This document shows, piece after piece, positions 24,479-35,900 of a DNA stretch of 64,000 bases. Every line of letters starts with the position of its first letter. Positions within the stretch are counted from its first letter, which is position 1. The notes beneath the pieces were generated by a model that was not told the origin of the DNA, did not search any database, and saw only the letters and a program-made list of their open reading frames with translations. Both the position numbers and the translations under genes were made by a program. Origin of the DNA: Trebouxia sp. TZW2008 (Eukaryota > Chlorophyta > Trebouxiophyceae > Trebouxiales > Trebouxiaceae); contig BDIU01000021.1 of NCBI GenBank assembly GCA_002118135.1, positions 152,109 through 216,108 of the forward strand, written 5' to 3'.

Positions 24479-26336
24479 TCAATCTGACATAATTACACCA
24501 TTGCCACCATCAGAAGTGGAGCGTTCTCCTTGTTCGGCCGTGCAGGCAAAAAGTGCAACTATGTCAGGCATCCACGGATAAGCTTGCACACAGAACAAGG
24601 CAGCCTGCAAAGGATTCATGCATTGCCGGGCAGCAACCTGGAAATGAGTCAAACATTCCTGAGCCTGCTGCAGGTTTTTGTGCAACTTCTCTGTGGCCTG
24701 TAGGGCTTGAACATGACCCATAGCCATCATTCCATTTGACCCTACAGCCCCCTGAGAGGGTATGGCAGAGGCTAGCTGAGCACTGATCGCTTCCCTCTCA
24801 CTCAAGACTTTGCCCAAATTTGTTGCAAGGAACTGCCGCAAACCACAGATCTGCACTTTTTGTCGCTCATCAAAGTTGCATGCTTTTGCTATCCTGTGCC
24901 AGAGGTCTTGTGGTGCTGGGGTGTGAGCAGCTGTTGAGGCTGAGTCCTCATCTAGCTTGGTCCATCTAAATTGATCTGCCTTTTTGGGGTGAAGGCTAGA
25001 GAATTGGCAGTAGAAGGTGACTAGCTCTTCCAGGATGCCTTCAATGCGCTTGCAAGCTGCACTTGCTGTGTCACCATTAGCTTCTACAAGACAAAACGCC
25101 AGCCTGCAGCAGCTCACATTGTGGACCTGAAGTGCCATACGTATCAGAGCATCATGCAGCAGGCAAGTGAATTAAGGCCCATGTGTGCATGCAGTATGAG
25201 AGTCATCCCGAAACTATGTGAGGTATGTTTGTGCAGCAAGCATGTGTCATCAGGCTGCACAGTGCTACACTTGCAGGGCATTGTCTTCGCACTCCTGTCA
25301 TGTTCTGAACCTGCTGTGGCAAATCAAAATTGTGACAGTCCAGCTCATTCCGCCACTCACAGCTCATAAGTCTGAGCAGAGTGCATGCTGTAACAAAGCA
25401 GGAGATGCCTCCTGTCCGGTGGGGCAGGCAGTACCTGCTGATGAATTCTTTCCAACTTTTGGCAAAATCTCCCCATTCCAGGTACTTTAGCTGGGTCTGT
25501 GTGAAGCGCATAGGAGCCTGTGATTCAAGCGTTGATGCTGGCTGCTCTTGGTGTGCTCTTTGCAGAGTCTCCAGGTCAACTGGGTTATGGATTGTCGGCT
25601 TGCACACGCAAAGTTGACGCGGAATGTCAGAGCTGGCTTCAGTGACGGCATCATTCCTGGCTGCAGAGCTGCTTGTGGCAGGATTAGCATCATCAAGACG
25701 GCTCCTGTGTACTGCGTGAAGGTCTTGCAGCTCAAAAACCCGCTCAAGGACGAGGTTTCTGCTCTCGGCTGCAGCCTTCTGCGCCTTGAGTTGTGCCAGT
25801 TGCTCAGCTAGCTGGGATGCCTTGTCCTCTGCTTGAGACTGCTTGGCCTAGAGGGCAGACAAGCTGTTCATGGCTGCATGTGTGTCATTTGTGCAAGCTC
25901 ATGCTCCAGGAAGGTATTGTCAGAATCTCACTTTTTGTTTCTCTCGAAACTTGCGCTGTGCTCTTCTATTCTTCTCCTTCAAAGACAAGCACTCCGGACC
26001 GTTTTGATTTGTGAGGCATGGCTTCTGGCTCGATGATGCTGTGTGCTCCTTAGTGGCTGGATCTATGCTTGCCCAAAAATCAGGCTGCAAGTTCTGATCT
26101 TGTGCATGTGTGTCAGGATGCTGTTCCGCTGAAGCAAGAGGTAGAACTTCCTGTGTGAGCTGGCAATGCGAGTTGAAGTTCATATCAAAAAGTGCAGTCT
26201 GTCCCGGCCAATGACGGTGCACAGCAGCGGGTGTTAGCAGCATGGATCGCGGCCCTGGGTGCACTACCTCAGGCTTCGCCAACAATAGGCAGCAGATCAA
26301 TTGCCCGCATGAGCAGCAACATTGCAAAGCCTTCAC
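24479..26336 (-). CDS. bZIP transcription factor
   Basis: This is a nuclear DNA-binding factor. Exons on the minus strand are 26336-25932, 25847-25435 and 25103-24479, in phase, for 480 residues if the first ATG is used. The basic region KEKNRRAQRKFREKQK (about 120-135) ends exon 1. The zipper continues in exon 2 with ASQLAEQLAQLKAQ and NLVLERVFELQDL, placing Leu/Val at heptad spacing. After a polar linker comes LKYLEWGDFAKSWKEFISR and, across the second junction, LAFCLVEANGD. Then follows a long helical region (RQFLATNLGKVLSEREAISA, HFQVAARQCMNPLQAALFC). That layout resembles the helical partner domain found behind the zipper in many algal bZIPs; I am not certain it is the DOG1 domain of land-plant TGA factors. 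An alternative start is the Met at 26243. Confidence 0.85.
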
Positions 26337-26624
26337 AGTTTATTATACGTGCTAGCCTGCTGTAGGTCGCACGGACCGCAGCATCCAAGGAAGCGCTATG
26401 CTTATGGTCTGCTTAGGCAATGCACTACGTACGAAGTTGAAACGACCAAGGTCGAAAGGGCTCGTGCTTGCAATTGCCCTACGAGCTGCCACAAGCTTGA
26501 GGCGTACTGGTACATTAAAATTGTACAAGCATGTCGTGCTTGATTGCAATGCTTGCATGTTCATGCTGAATGCCGCTGGGATGCTTGACGATTCAGGACA
26601 CGAGTGATGCCAACCTGAGCTGCG
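26337..26624. promoter_or_regulatory. Shared divergent promoter, bZIP and CCDC47
   Basis: Fewer than 300 bases separate the two start codons, which face away from each other. A bidirectional promoter is inferred from the layout. There is a TATTATACG-like AT-rich word at about 26340. Confidence 0.4.
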
Positions 26625-28563
26625 ATGCATGCTGATACACCGCAGAACATGAGCAGAGCATTCAGACGGTGTATCGCATGCATTGCATGCATTGCATTGG
26701 CGTGTTTATCCTGTGCGCATGCTGAGCCAGGTGACATCGGCAATGTCGCACAATCCGCCGAATTTGGTCTCAGCTCTATCACAGAAGCAGCAGACCAGTA
26801 CAAACCCTGGTGGACCGTGAAGTGGCTACCTGAGAGCTTAGGAGCAATCTTGATTATGCTATACGTTGCCAACATTTGGCATGGCAGAGCTCGAAACGGG
26901 GACATAGCCCTGGCATTTGCTGATGTCTTCTGCTACGATGGGTCACTTCTAGAGCGCAACTTCAGCCAAGTAGGAGCCAGAATTCAGGGATCACCAGACA
27001 TAGTCTTGCGAGAGGCCATGCATCGGTTTCAGATCTTTGCCACAGGCAGACGCTTCTGCCAGTCCTTTCAAGCCAGCTTGAACATGCAGCACAGACAGGA
27101 CCTCTTCTACCAGCTTTGCTACCTCATTGCTCCAAGTGAGGACCAGATTGACATTGACATCACCATGAACGAGGCCAACATGGAGCCAATGGTGCTCCTG
27201 ATTGCTGCTCCCAGAACAGCCAAAAGCCTTGCCAAGAGCCTGCCGGATGTGCAAGCTTTAGCACGCCCCATTGATGTGGACAAAAGACGGCTGCCAACCT
27301 TTCCATCAGACAAGCTGGCAGTATGGGCAGAGTCTGCCAGCATCTTCTATGAGCTGATGACAGACAGAGTCACAGATTTGCTGTTTGGCAGAGCAGCATT
27401 TGAGAACGCCTCCAAATATTTCAGGCATTTGCATTTCAGCACAGAAGGTCCTGAAGGCTATTCCAAGCAGGGCCTCAGGTTTTCCTTCAAACTGCCGCCC
27501 AAAGACCAGATGCAGGACTTGACAAAAGTCTTCACAGCAGTTATGCACTTGATAGATGTGAGGCCTCGCTCCTGCTTGAACTCAACACAGTGCGTGCCAA
27601 CTGCTTGCCATGTTGCTTTGGCTGATTCTATTGTGCTTTGACGTCAACACTGCATGGCTGCTGTTGGCACAGCACATTGAAGAATGCTATATTGCGTCTC
27701 GCGAAAAGGCCACATCTAGCCAATGCAAACTGCAAGCTTGTCAAATCTGCGGGTGCTGCATTTGGTTCTGTTCTCACGCTCTGTACCAACATGCATCACT
27801 TGTATTGCAGTTTCAATCACCCAGCATATGATATGCCGTGTGCACTGCAATGTGCTTGATGCAACACACCCGAAAGTGCTGATAGCAGCAACTATGGCAG
27901 CATGACACAATATGCCAAGCAGCTACTCAGCCATAGGGCCATCAAGCTTGTCTAAAGAACAATGTCAGCCCTGGGCTCACCTTTCAAACTGCTGCACTGT
28001 AGGTGGTTGGCAGTCATGAGTTGAGCTCAGATGCCAAGGATAAGGCTATTAAGCGCAGGGAACATCGTGCAGCAGCAGAAGTCAAGCTCTCTGCATATGA
28101 GAGGCAAGAGGCGCAGCAGCTGAAGCGACAAGAAAAGCAGCAAGAACAAGCGGTAAGTATTGTAGTCTTACATGACGTGCTCATGCATGCTATGGTAGTA
28201 TTGCAGTCTTACATGACCTGTATTTGCATGTTGCACAAGTGTCCCTGTGGGTGACACATCAGATGCATCAACAACCATTGTTTGCCCATCGTTATTGACC
28301 CAAACTATCATGCCGCTCAGGCATAAGGATGTGTGCACCTCTCTGTTTGTGGTTCCAAGCTTGATTTTGATTGCATGCATATCAGCAGAGGTCTTTCTGG
28401 TACAGCAAACAAGGTCTTGCAATACTGCAGTCCAATGTGGACATGCTGGAACTTGCAGGAGAAGGTAAAAAGAATGACTCCAGAGCAGCGTGCCAAGTTT
28501 GAAGCCAGGCAAGAGAGGGTGCAAACCAAGCGGGCCATGAAGTCACGCATGATCCGCATCTAA
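26625..28563 (+). CDS. CCDC47: CCDC47 homologue, ER membrane-protein insertion factor
   Basis: Animal CCDC47 is part of the PAT complex, which helps multipass proteins insert at the ER translocon. Exons are 26625-27557, 28003-28152 and 28459-28563, all phase 0, giving 395 residues. A signal peptide follows the Met at 26649 (MSRAFRRCIACIACIALACL, cleavage near CAHA), so that ATG may be the true start (387 residues). A membrane segment, LGAILIMLYVANIW, comes next. The core holds LPTFPSDKLAVWAESASIFY, TDRVTDLL and FRHLHFSTE, matching the DUF1682 family. The last two exons form the strongly charged coiled coil (RREHRAAAEVKL, ERQEAQQLKRQEKQQEQ, MTPEQRAKFEARQERVQTK) with a basic end. The exon boundaries agree with the change from globular domain to coil. 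Confidence 0.9.
28157..28230 (+). repeat. 40-bp donor-side tandem duplication in CCDC47 intron 2
   Basis: gtattgtagtcttacatgac at 28157 recurs as gtattgcagtcttacatgac at 28197, just inside the second intron. It is a mild example of the exon-edge duplications seen elsewhere. Confidence 0.75.
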
Positions 28564-29511
28564 AGCATGCCTTCACAAGACGCACACTCATCACAGCAGG
28601 CTGCACTCAACAGGGTTGCTGACAGCTGCAAGCATTTTGTTTGGCTCAAGGTTTGCTCTGCAGACCATATGTCTCAAAATCAAATCCTATAGGCCTTGCA
28701 AGGGCACCATTTGGATACATGCTGCTAGTCAGCATACAAATTTTGACCAATGACTGACATGTTTCACCCCCGTGTTTGATTTGACCTGCATGCCTTTTGC
28801 TGCTTGCTTGCCTCTAGCGTCTGTTGTGGCTGTGCAAATTCTCATCACACCTTGTGATCCATCAGTGTTTGTTCAATCTCCAGCTGTCTTTTACCAGCTG
28901 TATGACTGTCATTAGAACAGCAGTGAAAGTCTGACTGAAAGTAGCAAAACAGTAGAATTCGAAACATGCAAGCATTGTGTTTCTAGGCCTCGAAGCTAGA
29001 CTTTCCCCCGCATTTCAGTCCGCAAAGCCACAGGCTTCTAGATGCAGGCCTGATCGTGCCGTCTGCCGACAATGTCTCAGGCCCTGATTGCTGGCATGTA
29101 GCAGTGGCGGGATCGCACGCTGTTACCGCCATTTTTGAAAGTTAAATTCTGACAAGCCTAATGGCGCTGGGCGCACCTGTGTCTCGATGTCAATTGCACG
29201 TCGTTTGTCACACCTTGCGGCAGCGCAACACGGCGCATGCATAGCGTGTGGGGCTGACCGGCTGCGCACCTGAAGATAGGCGTGCTGCTGTTGAGCCTAA
29301 GCGCAGCTCGGCGTTTTCTGGCCGCAGGTGCTTTGAGGTCTGCCACAGGTGAAGGCTTAGCTTTGAGAAGCGGCTTAGCTTAGAGAAGCGGCTGCCGTAA
29401 TTGCAACTGACTTGATACATAGGTCTCTGATGCAATATTGCTGTTCAACTCAGGCTACTCCACTGAAATCTTGCCAGAGACCTACAGCAGGTCTGTAGCA
29501 CTTGCAATTGC
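28564..29511. other. Intergenic region
   Basis: Between CCDC47 and the next plus-strand gene. It contains a small tandem repeat at about 29355-29391 (gcttagcttagagaagcggc and a close copy). No exon is recognised. Confidence 0.45.
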
Positions 29512-32096
29512 ATGAGCTCAATCTGTTTAAATAGGAGGTGCCTGCAAGTCCTGATCAAGCAACTGAGCTCAACCACACTGACTGCAGCTCAGCTGGCTGA
29601 ATCAGCGCTTGCAGTAAGCCGTCATCATGGTCTAAGTTCTGCTTTGATCAACGCTGACTGTGCAATACCATAGTCTCAGGTGACCCTTGGACAGCCTGAG
29701 CTTGTAGAGTGCATCCTTAGCAGACCAGTGAACATTGCACAGGCTGTAAACAGTCTGTGTGCTGTTGACCAAGTTGACATGACTGGACGCGATGGCATAG
29801 TCGTGACAGCATGTGCACCTATGGGCCCTGCTACTAGTGCCTTAGCAGCTCCTGGACCAAAAACTGCCTCCGTTTCTGAACAAAAGTCATGGACAGAGAG
29901 AGTGCTCAGAACGCTTCATCCCAATGCGTTTGTGTCAGATGCTGAGTGTAGCCAGAAGAACAGAGTCAACAGAGCTGCCATTCAATGTGCACCTGACCAT
30001 GCTGAATCTTTTGGTGAAATCAGCACAAGCCAATTCATCTCAAATGGCATTGACAAAGGATCTACTCAAGAGAACAACAGCTCAACACACCACAGTACTA
30101 TCAGCGCTCACGCTAGATCTCCAGACAGTACTCTATCTGCAATGCCAAATGAGGGCACACAAGCTGCAGAAGGGGACACTTTGAATGGCAAATCAATAGA
30201 CTGCCCCGCAGAGCGAGACAAGGGTCTGATCTGGCCAGCTGTCAATGTATGGCACCTGCCAGGGAACCTTTTTGAGCCAACACCAGTCAAGAGTCCCCAC
30301 AGCTCACTAGACAACGACAAAGGCAGCAATCAGGCTCATCGTCACGCGTTTCCTGCTGCGAGTCCTCCAGCTGCTGTATCAATCGTACGGCCTGGTCATC
30401 CCAAGAAGTCACTTTTGTTTGAAGACCTTGCAGACAGGGACGCACCTTTCCCATTGAGAGCTGCTACATTGAGCAGCCCTCTGATTAGATCAGTGAGAGA
30501 CTCCACTTCAAAGCCTGCATTCAAGGCTGTTCCTGGAGACGCCTTTGCACCAGCCCTGTCACGTGTTCAACAATACATGGCTGATGTGTCACATGCTCAG
30601 AAGCTCATGCAAGGCTTGCCAAAGCAGATGTGCTCATATGCGCCGCCGGGTCTGGACAGTGGCATGCTGCACTTTGCAAGCCAAAATGCATTTCCTGAGG
30701 CAATGCTTCCACCATGCGTTCTCCCTCCAAACAGCTCATACAGTCCATCACCCACATTGCCGGCGTCAGCAACAACAGCACCCCGTAGAAATGCATCTGA
30801 CGTGTATCTTGACAAGCTTGGCATTCACAGAACATACAATGACAGCAATGCCTTGTTTGCAAATGAATCCTCAGCACCACTGTGCGATGGCACAGCCCAA
30901 ACAACTCAGATCCAAGAGCAAACAAGGCCTGCCGATGGTTTTGGTAGAAAGAAGCAGATGCCAACAATGTGTGACAAGATGGCATCATTCTGTCACATAC
31001 AGCATTCTCGAGGTCAGATGCCAGACTTGCCAGCAGCTACTGTGAAAGCATTGGTTCAGGTCAGCTTTGCATTGCCTTGTGTCCATACTGCTTCTGCATT
31101 TGCACATCTCTGAGCTCTCCCACATTTGGCATGGCTGCTGACATGTCTTGCAATCAAAACTTGCTGCTTGAAGGCGCTGTTGCCTTGACAAGCAACCTTG
31201 ATAGCTCTAACAGCACATGGACTAGGACAAGTGAGGAGCATGAGCAGACAAAGCATGAATATTGGCTACAGATTGCACAGCCCTCGATTTGCCTTTTGTC
31301 CATGGAAACTCAAGTATGGCTTTAGTTTCGGCTCTACAGGCTGTCATTTCTGCCTATGTTCTGTAGTCAACGTCACAAGCAGAGCTGAAAGTGAGGCTTG
31401 CTTCATTGCAGGCTCAGCTGGAGGCTGGTCAGCCAATCAGGACTGCATGGTACAGAGATCACCCCCCGAGACAGATTCACCAGAGGGTTTCTGCTTCAAG
31501 AAAGAGTAAGAGCCGCCCAGTCAATACCTTCAGAGTCATGGTATCTCAGGTGAGCATCTGTGTGACCGGCTTTAGGAATGTTGAAATTGCCACATTGTAT
31601 TATTTGGTAGGTCGCACTGCATATTGCACTTGCCTGCTGCACCATGTGCCTCAGCGTATTGACCATATATGAGCATGACAGGGTTGATACTCTGAGCTTG
31701 TAGGCAAATTGCATTCATGTCGAGGGTTCTTGAGCTCGCAGCAAGCTGCACTCATGCTGCAATGAGTGACTGCAAGTGTATATTGGAGGGCTTGCAAAAA
31801 AACAGAAGCACACTGAACATGCCCTTGTAGGGTTGTGTCTTGATTTTGCATATCATTGCCAAAACCCTTAGCGAAGGCAGGTGTTGCACAATGAATGGAC
31901 CGCTGAACAGTACTTGCTGCATGAGCATGTTTAGGGCTGGGCGTGATTGATTTTACAGGCCTTGGCAGCTCACGCAGGTCTCAGCCAGCCAGGTCACGGA
32001 CAGCCATCAGGCCAGACAGGCAAGTGGCAGCAGCACCAAACAAGCAAACAGCCAACCTCTCAACCAGCACGTGAGGAGTTTCATCTGATGCAGTGA
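29512..32096 (+). CDS. Unidentified 600-residue protein
   Basis: I do not recognise the family. Four exons join in phase 0: 29512-29613, 29680-31059, 31367-31549 and 31959-32096. The N-terminus is MSSICLNRRCLQVLIKQLSS, followed by a helical stretch across the junction (TAAQLAESALA / VTLGQPELVECIL). The 1380-base second exon encodes a long, mostly disordered Ser/Pro/Ala/Asn-rich region. It includes SWTERVLRTLHPNAFVSD and KKSLLFEDLADRDAPFPLR, which look like short conserved motifs. Exon 3 has a helix (AELKVRLASLQAQLEAGQP) and a basic patch SRKSKSRPVNTF. The last exon is Gln/Pro-rich. The composition suggests an RNA- or chromatin-associated scaffold, but that is a guess. The chain of consistent splice sites is the main evidence that it is real. 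Confidence 0.7.
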
Positions 32097-32941
32097 CCCT
32101 AATAGCATACTTTTATGCAACAAAGAGGCCCTGGCCGGCGCTCATCTGCTGATATCTAGACCTAATTGCGTTGATGTACAGCACCACATGGCTGGTCAAG
32201 TGCACATCTGCGCCCGTTGTCACACATTCAACAGCACAGCTGGACTCATACCTTCGCAAGGCTTAAACATGCACAAAACTGCACCCCGGCCAGCGCCCTT
32301 GAAACCCAGCAAGCTCAATGACAAAATGCAGCAGCCGACATCAGCCAAAATTCGGTTCGATTTGTGCAAGCAGCACGCATCTAGATGACAACCGACACGC
32401 AAATTCGGAAGCTGATCACTTACTGTGCAGATCGGTCGTGCTACTCTCGTATGCTCGCTTGCCACGAGCAGCGTCACAAAGTGCGCTGCATGTCGCGAGC
32501 CTGTATGAGTAGACATCATCGCTAGATCAAATTTGCAAGGAGGCTATCAGAGCAGTGCAGCGGCTTCAGGAAGGCTGTTCTGTCATCAAGTTTGTCATTT
32601 GCTTTTGCAAAATGGTCGAAAAGGTTGGCAGCGTTTCAAGCCGCGACCGCGTGACTCATCCAAATCGGGCAGCGGGCGTTGTGGAGGAGGACCGCAAGCG
32701 CTAGGGTGCCACGCCGTTCAGCAGGTGTGCTGTTTGGTCATGTCTCTGCCTTTGTCGTTGTCGTCTTTACGTCTTGATACAGAGAGTGCACAGGAACATG
32801 TGGACGATCCAGAGGTCGGCCGGTGGCGCCCGATCATGATACACGCTGTGCATAGTCGCCTCTGCTTGCATCACGACCTGGATATCCGTCAGCTGGCGAC
32901 AGCGGAGTAGCGCCCTGACTTGACATGTGATGCTGCAGGAC
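32097..32941. other. Intergenic region upstream of the KH-domain gene
   Basis: Probably promoter and 5' UTR of the KH-domain gene. A plus-strand frame at 32533-32910 is rich in Gly, Ser and Arg and could be a non-coding leader. No motif is seen. Confidence 0.4.
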
Positions 32942-35900
32942 ATGTCTAGCGCAGGGCAGAAACGGTCGCCTCCCAGTGAGCTTGAGAGACAGGTACAACT
33001 GCTCCCTTAGCTCATGCACATGTGCACATCATTTGTACCATTGATAGCCCGGGTTTCTGACCATACTGCTTGCAGCCATGTGCATGTGTGAACTGGTCAA
33101 GATTGACCTGCAGGACTCCCCATTCCATGGCGAAGAAGCAAAGAGGCAGAAGGCTTCTGAAGCCACAAACATAGTCACTTACAGACTGCTCTGTCCTGGA
33201 TCAAGGACAGGCAGCATAATTGGCAAGGTGATATGTCCACACATCACTACATGCAATGATGCAAGGTCAATGATGCATTGATGATCAGCAAATCATGTAC
33301 CTTGAATCAATGCAACGCCGCAACCTTTACACGATCTGTAAAGTGACACTGCATGTACAGGGAGGGGAGATCATACGAGAGTTGAGGCAAGAGACTGGCA
33401 CAAAAATAAAAATTGAGGATCCAACACCTGACTGTGAAGACAGGGTTGTGACAATCATAGGCCCAGACAGGCATGTCACTGACAGGCAGCCAAGTCATAA
33501 TTGACATACGACAAACGCATCGCATCAAAACTTGGTGCAACAAGCCCCATGTTGATGCATACATTTACAGAAAAGCTGCATGTCAGCTTCACCGGTCATC
33601 ATTTGATCATTTGATTGTTATTGTGTGTTTACAGCAGACGCAAGTTATCTGCAAAGCATGTCCATGTTATGCCCTATGCTGCACACATTTTCTGCACTGC
33701 AGAGTGAAATCTGCGCCATTTTCCATTGCCAGCTTTGTGGATGCTATATCTGTTATGCAACGCAGCAAGGTTGCCTTGGCATGCTGAAAGCTCATTTGTG
33801 GCAAAAACTTATGGCTTGTCAGCAAACCATTACACATGGTTTGTGCAGGTCTGCGCCTGAGTCTGAGGAGAACCCTGTACAGCATGCAGTTCTTCGAGTC
33901 TTTGATCGCGTGGTGGACGCCTCAAACCCTAGTCTAGAAGCAGTGCAAGTGTTTGTGGGGCGCATGCTGCTCAGACCGCCTCAGGTGTGACAACACATGA
34001 CTCTGAGCATTTGCCGCACCTGCATGTGCATGCAAGACTTACACACCACGATTCTGGAGACACGCACATTATTATGACGCAAATCAGCTGTTGATCACAG
34101 TTGGTTAATTGGTGCACTGGCTCAGAAACAGAACAGTACAGCGCATTTACCCATCAAAGCCTTAGGGTAGGAAACATCGGTTTGCCAGCTGTGGATACTG
34201 CTGTAGACAACTACAGTACAAAGCTGCAACGTCAGAGAGCATGATAATGCTGGCTGACCCAGTGACTGAACAGAGCAGCTGCTGATGCAGGTGGGGTCTA
34301 TTCTGGGGAAAGGGGGTCAGACTGTCTCACAGATTAGACGAGAGACTGGCTGTAGCATCCGCATTCTACAACCAGGGGATGCACCGTTGTGTGCAGTGCA
34401 AGCTGATGCCTTTGCTCAAGTAGTCCAGGTTGGTCTTGCTCTCTTTGCCTAGATGGCTTGTATATAGTTGAACTGTCATGATTTTGAAGCATGCTTGTCA
34501 AGATGTGCATTATGTGACTCACAGTGTCATGGCGCTGGTGTTGTGATGCTGCACATGTTTTGCATGTCATTATGAACTGCCCATGTCCATCGTGGTAAGT
34601 GCCAGCAGCCAGAATGTCAGTACAGCAATTGCATGCAATCATTTAAGAAAAAGCCAGCTCAGGAAATGCAGATGGGTGGCGTACAAACAGAGCATGCATG
34701 CTGTATGACTGGACACCTCATTTTTCATCTTGTCATGAGGTGTGATGTGCAGGTGACAGGCAATCTGCAAGCGGTGCAAGCTGGCTTAGCAGCAATCTGC
34801 AAGCAGCTACGCATCAACCCTGGCAAGGCCTGGTCAGAGCCACACTCGGTATGTTGCTTCAGCTAGAAACCTGTCCCGCATTTTGGGCTTCAAGCCCATC
34901 TCACATGTTGAGACTGCAGAAGCACTGACTAGTTGTGGCAATATGCTGCTTCAGCTAGAAACCTGCCTCACATGCTGGGCTTAAAGCCTACCTTACAACT
35001 TGAGACTGCAGCAGCACTGAATAGATGTCTCTGCTGCTGAAGCACTCAGATTGTTCCAGGCTTGCATGACTAGCTTCCTTCCTTGACAATCCATGCTTTG
35101 AGACCAATTTCATTTATACTGGCAACAAGCCGTCAACTTGCCATTGAGCAACCTTCAGCATTGCCTGACGTGAACTGTTGAAGCAAAATTTCTTCTCATG
35201 CAAATGCAGCCTTGTCATCACTCAAAACTTGAAGGCTGCCAGTGCAGCTAGCAAGCAGTGCCTCTGCTTAGTTTCGTTAGGTGAAAGCATCTGTGCATGG
35301 TCTCTCATACAGATGATAATTGCTTTGTCGCACCATGCACCAGGCAGATCCCTTATTTGGTGAAAAAAAGTCATGACTTCGCACCTGCTAACCTGCTGTT
35401 CACTCAGTGTAGTGAGTCATCATACTCTCCAGTGATGAGTCTCTCTGCTGCGTGAATAGCAGGTCAGTATGTGCAAGGAGATGACATGTGTGCATAAAAT
35501 GACTCAAGTTCTATGACTCAACAAATACTTGCTTGTTGCAGAGTATGTACTGCTCTTGAGTACCGAATATATCATGAGCTTACTGCAACATTGTTGACTT
35601 GGCTTGTGACAGGCTCACAGCAAACTGCCGCCAGTACATACAATCCCAATGGGCTTCAACCCTCAAGCTCAGGCTTTCAGGCCCCCACGGCCTCAGGGGG
35701 GTCGGGGGCGGGGCTCCCATCAGGGCTCTTACCAGCACCCAGGGCCTTACCAGCCGCACCAGCCCCTTAGGCAGCCACTCCCCATTCAGCAGTCACAGCC
35801 TGTGGTACAGCTCTCAAAGCCCAATGCAAGAACATATCTGGACGTGTCTATTCCCTTAGGCATCACTTACATCACACCGACAATCTGCTGAATCTTGCAT

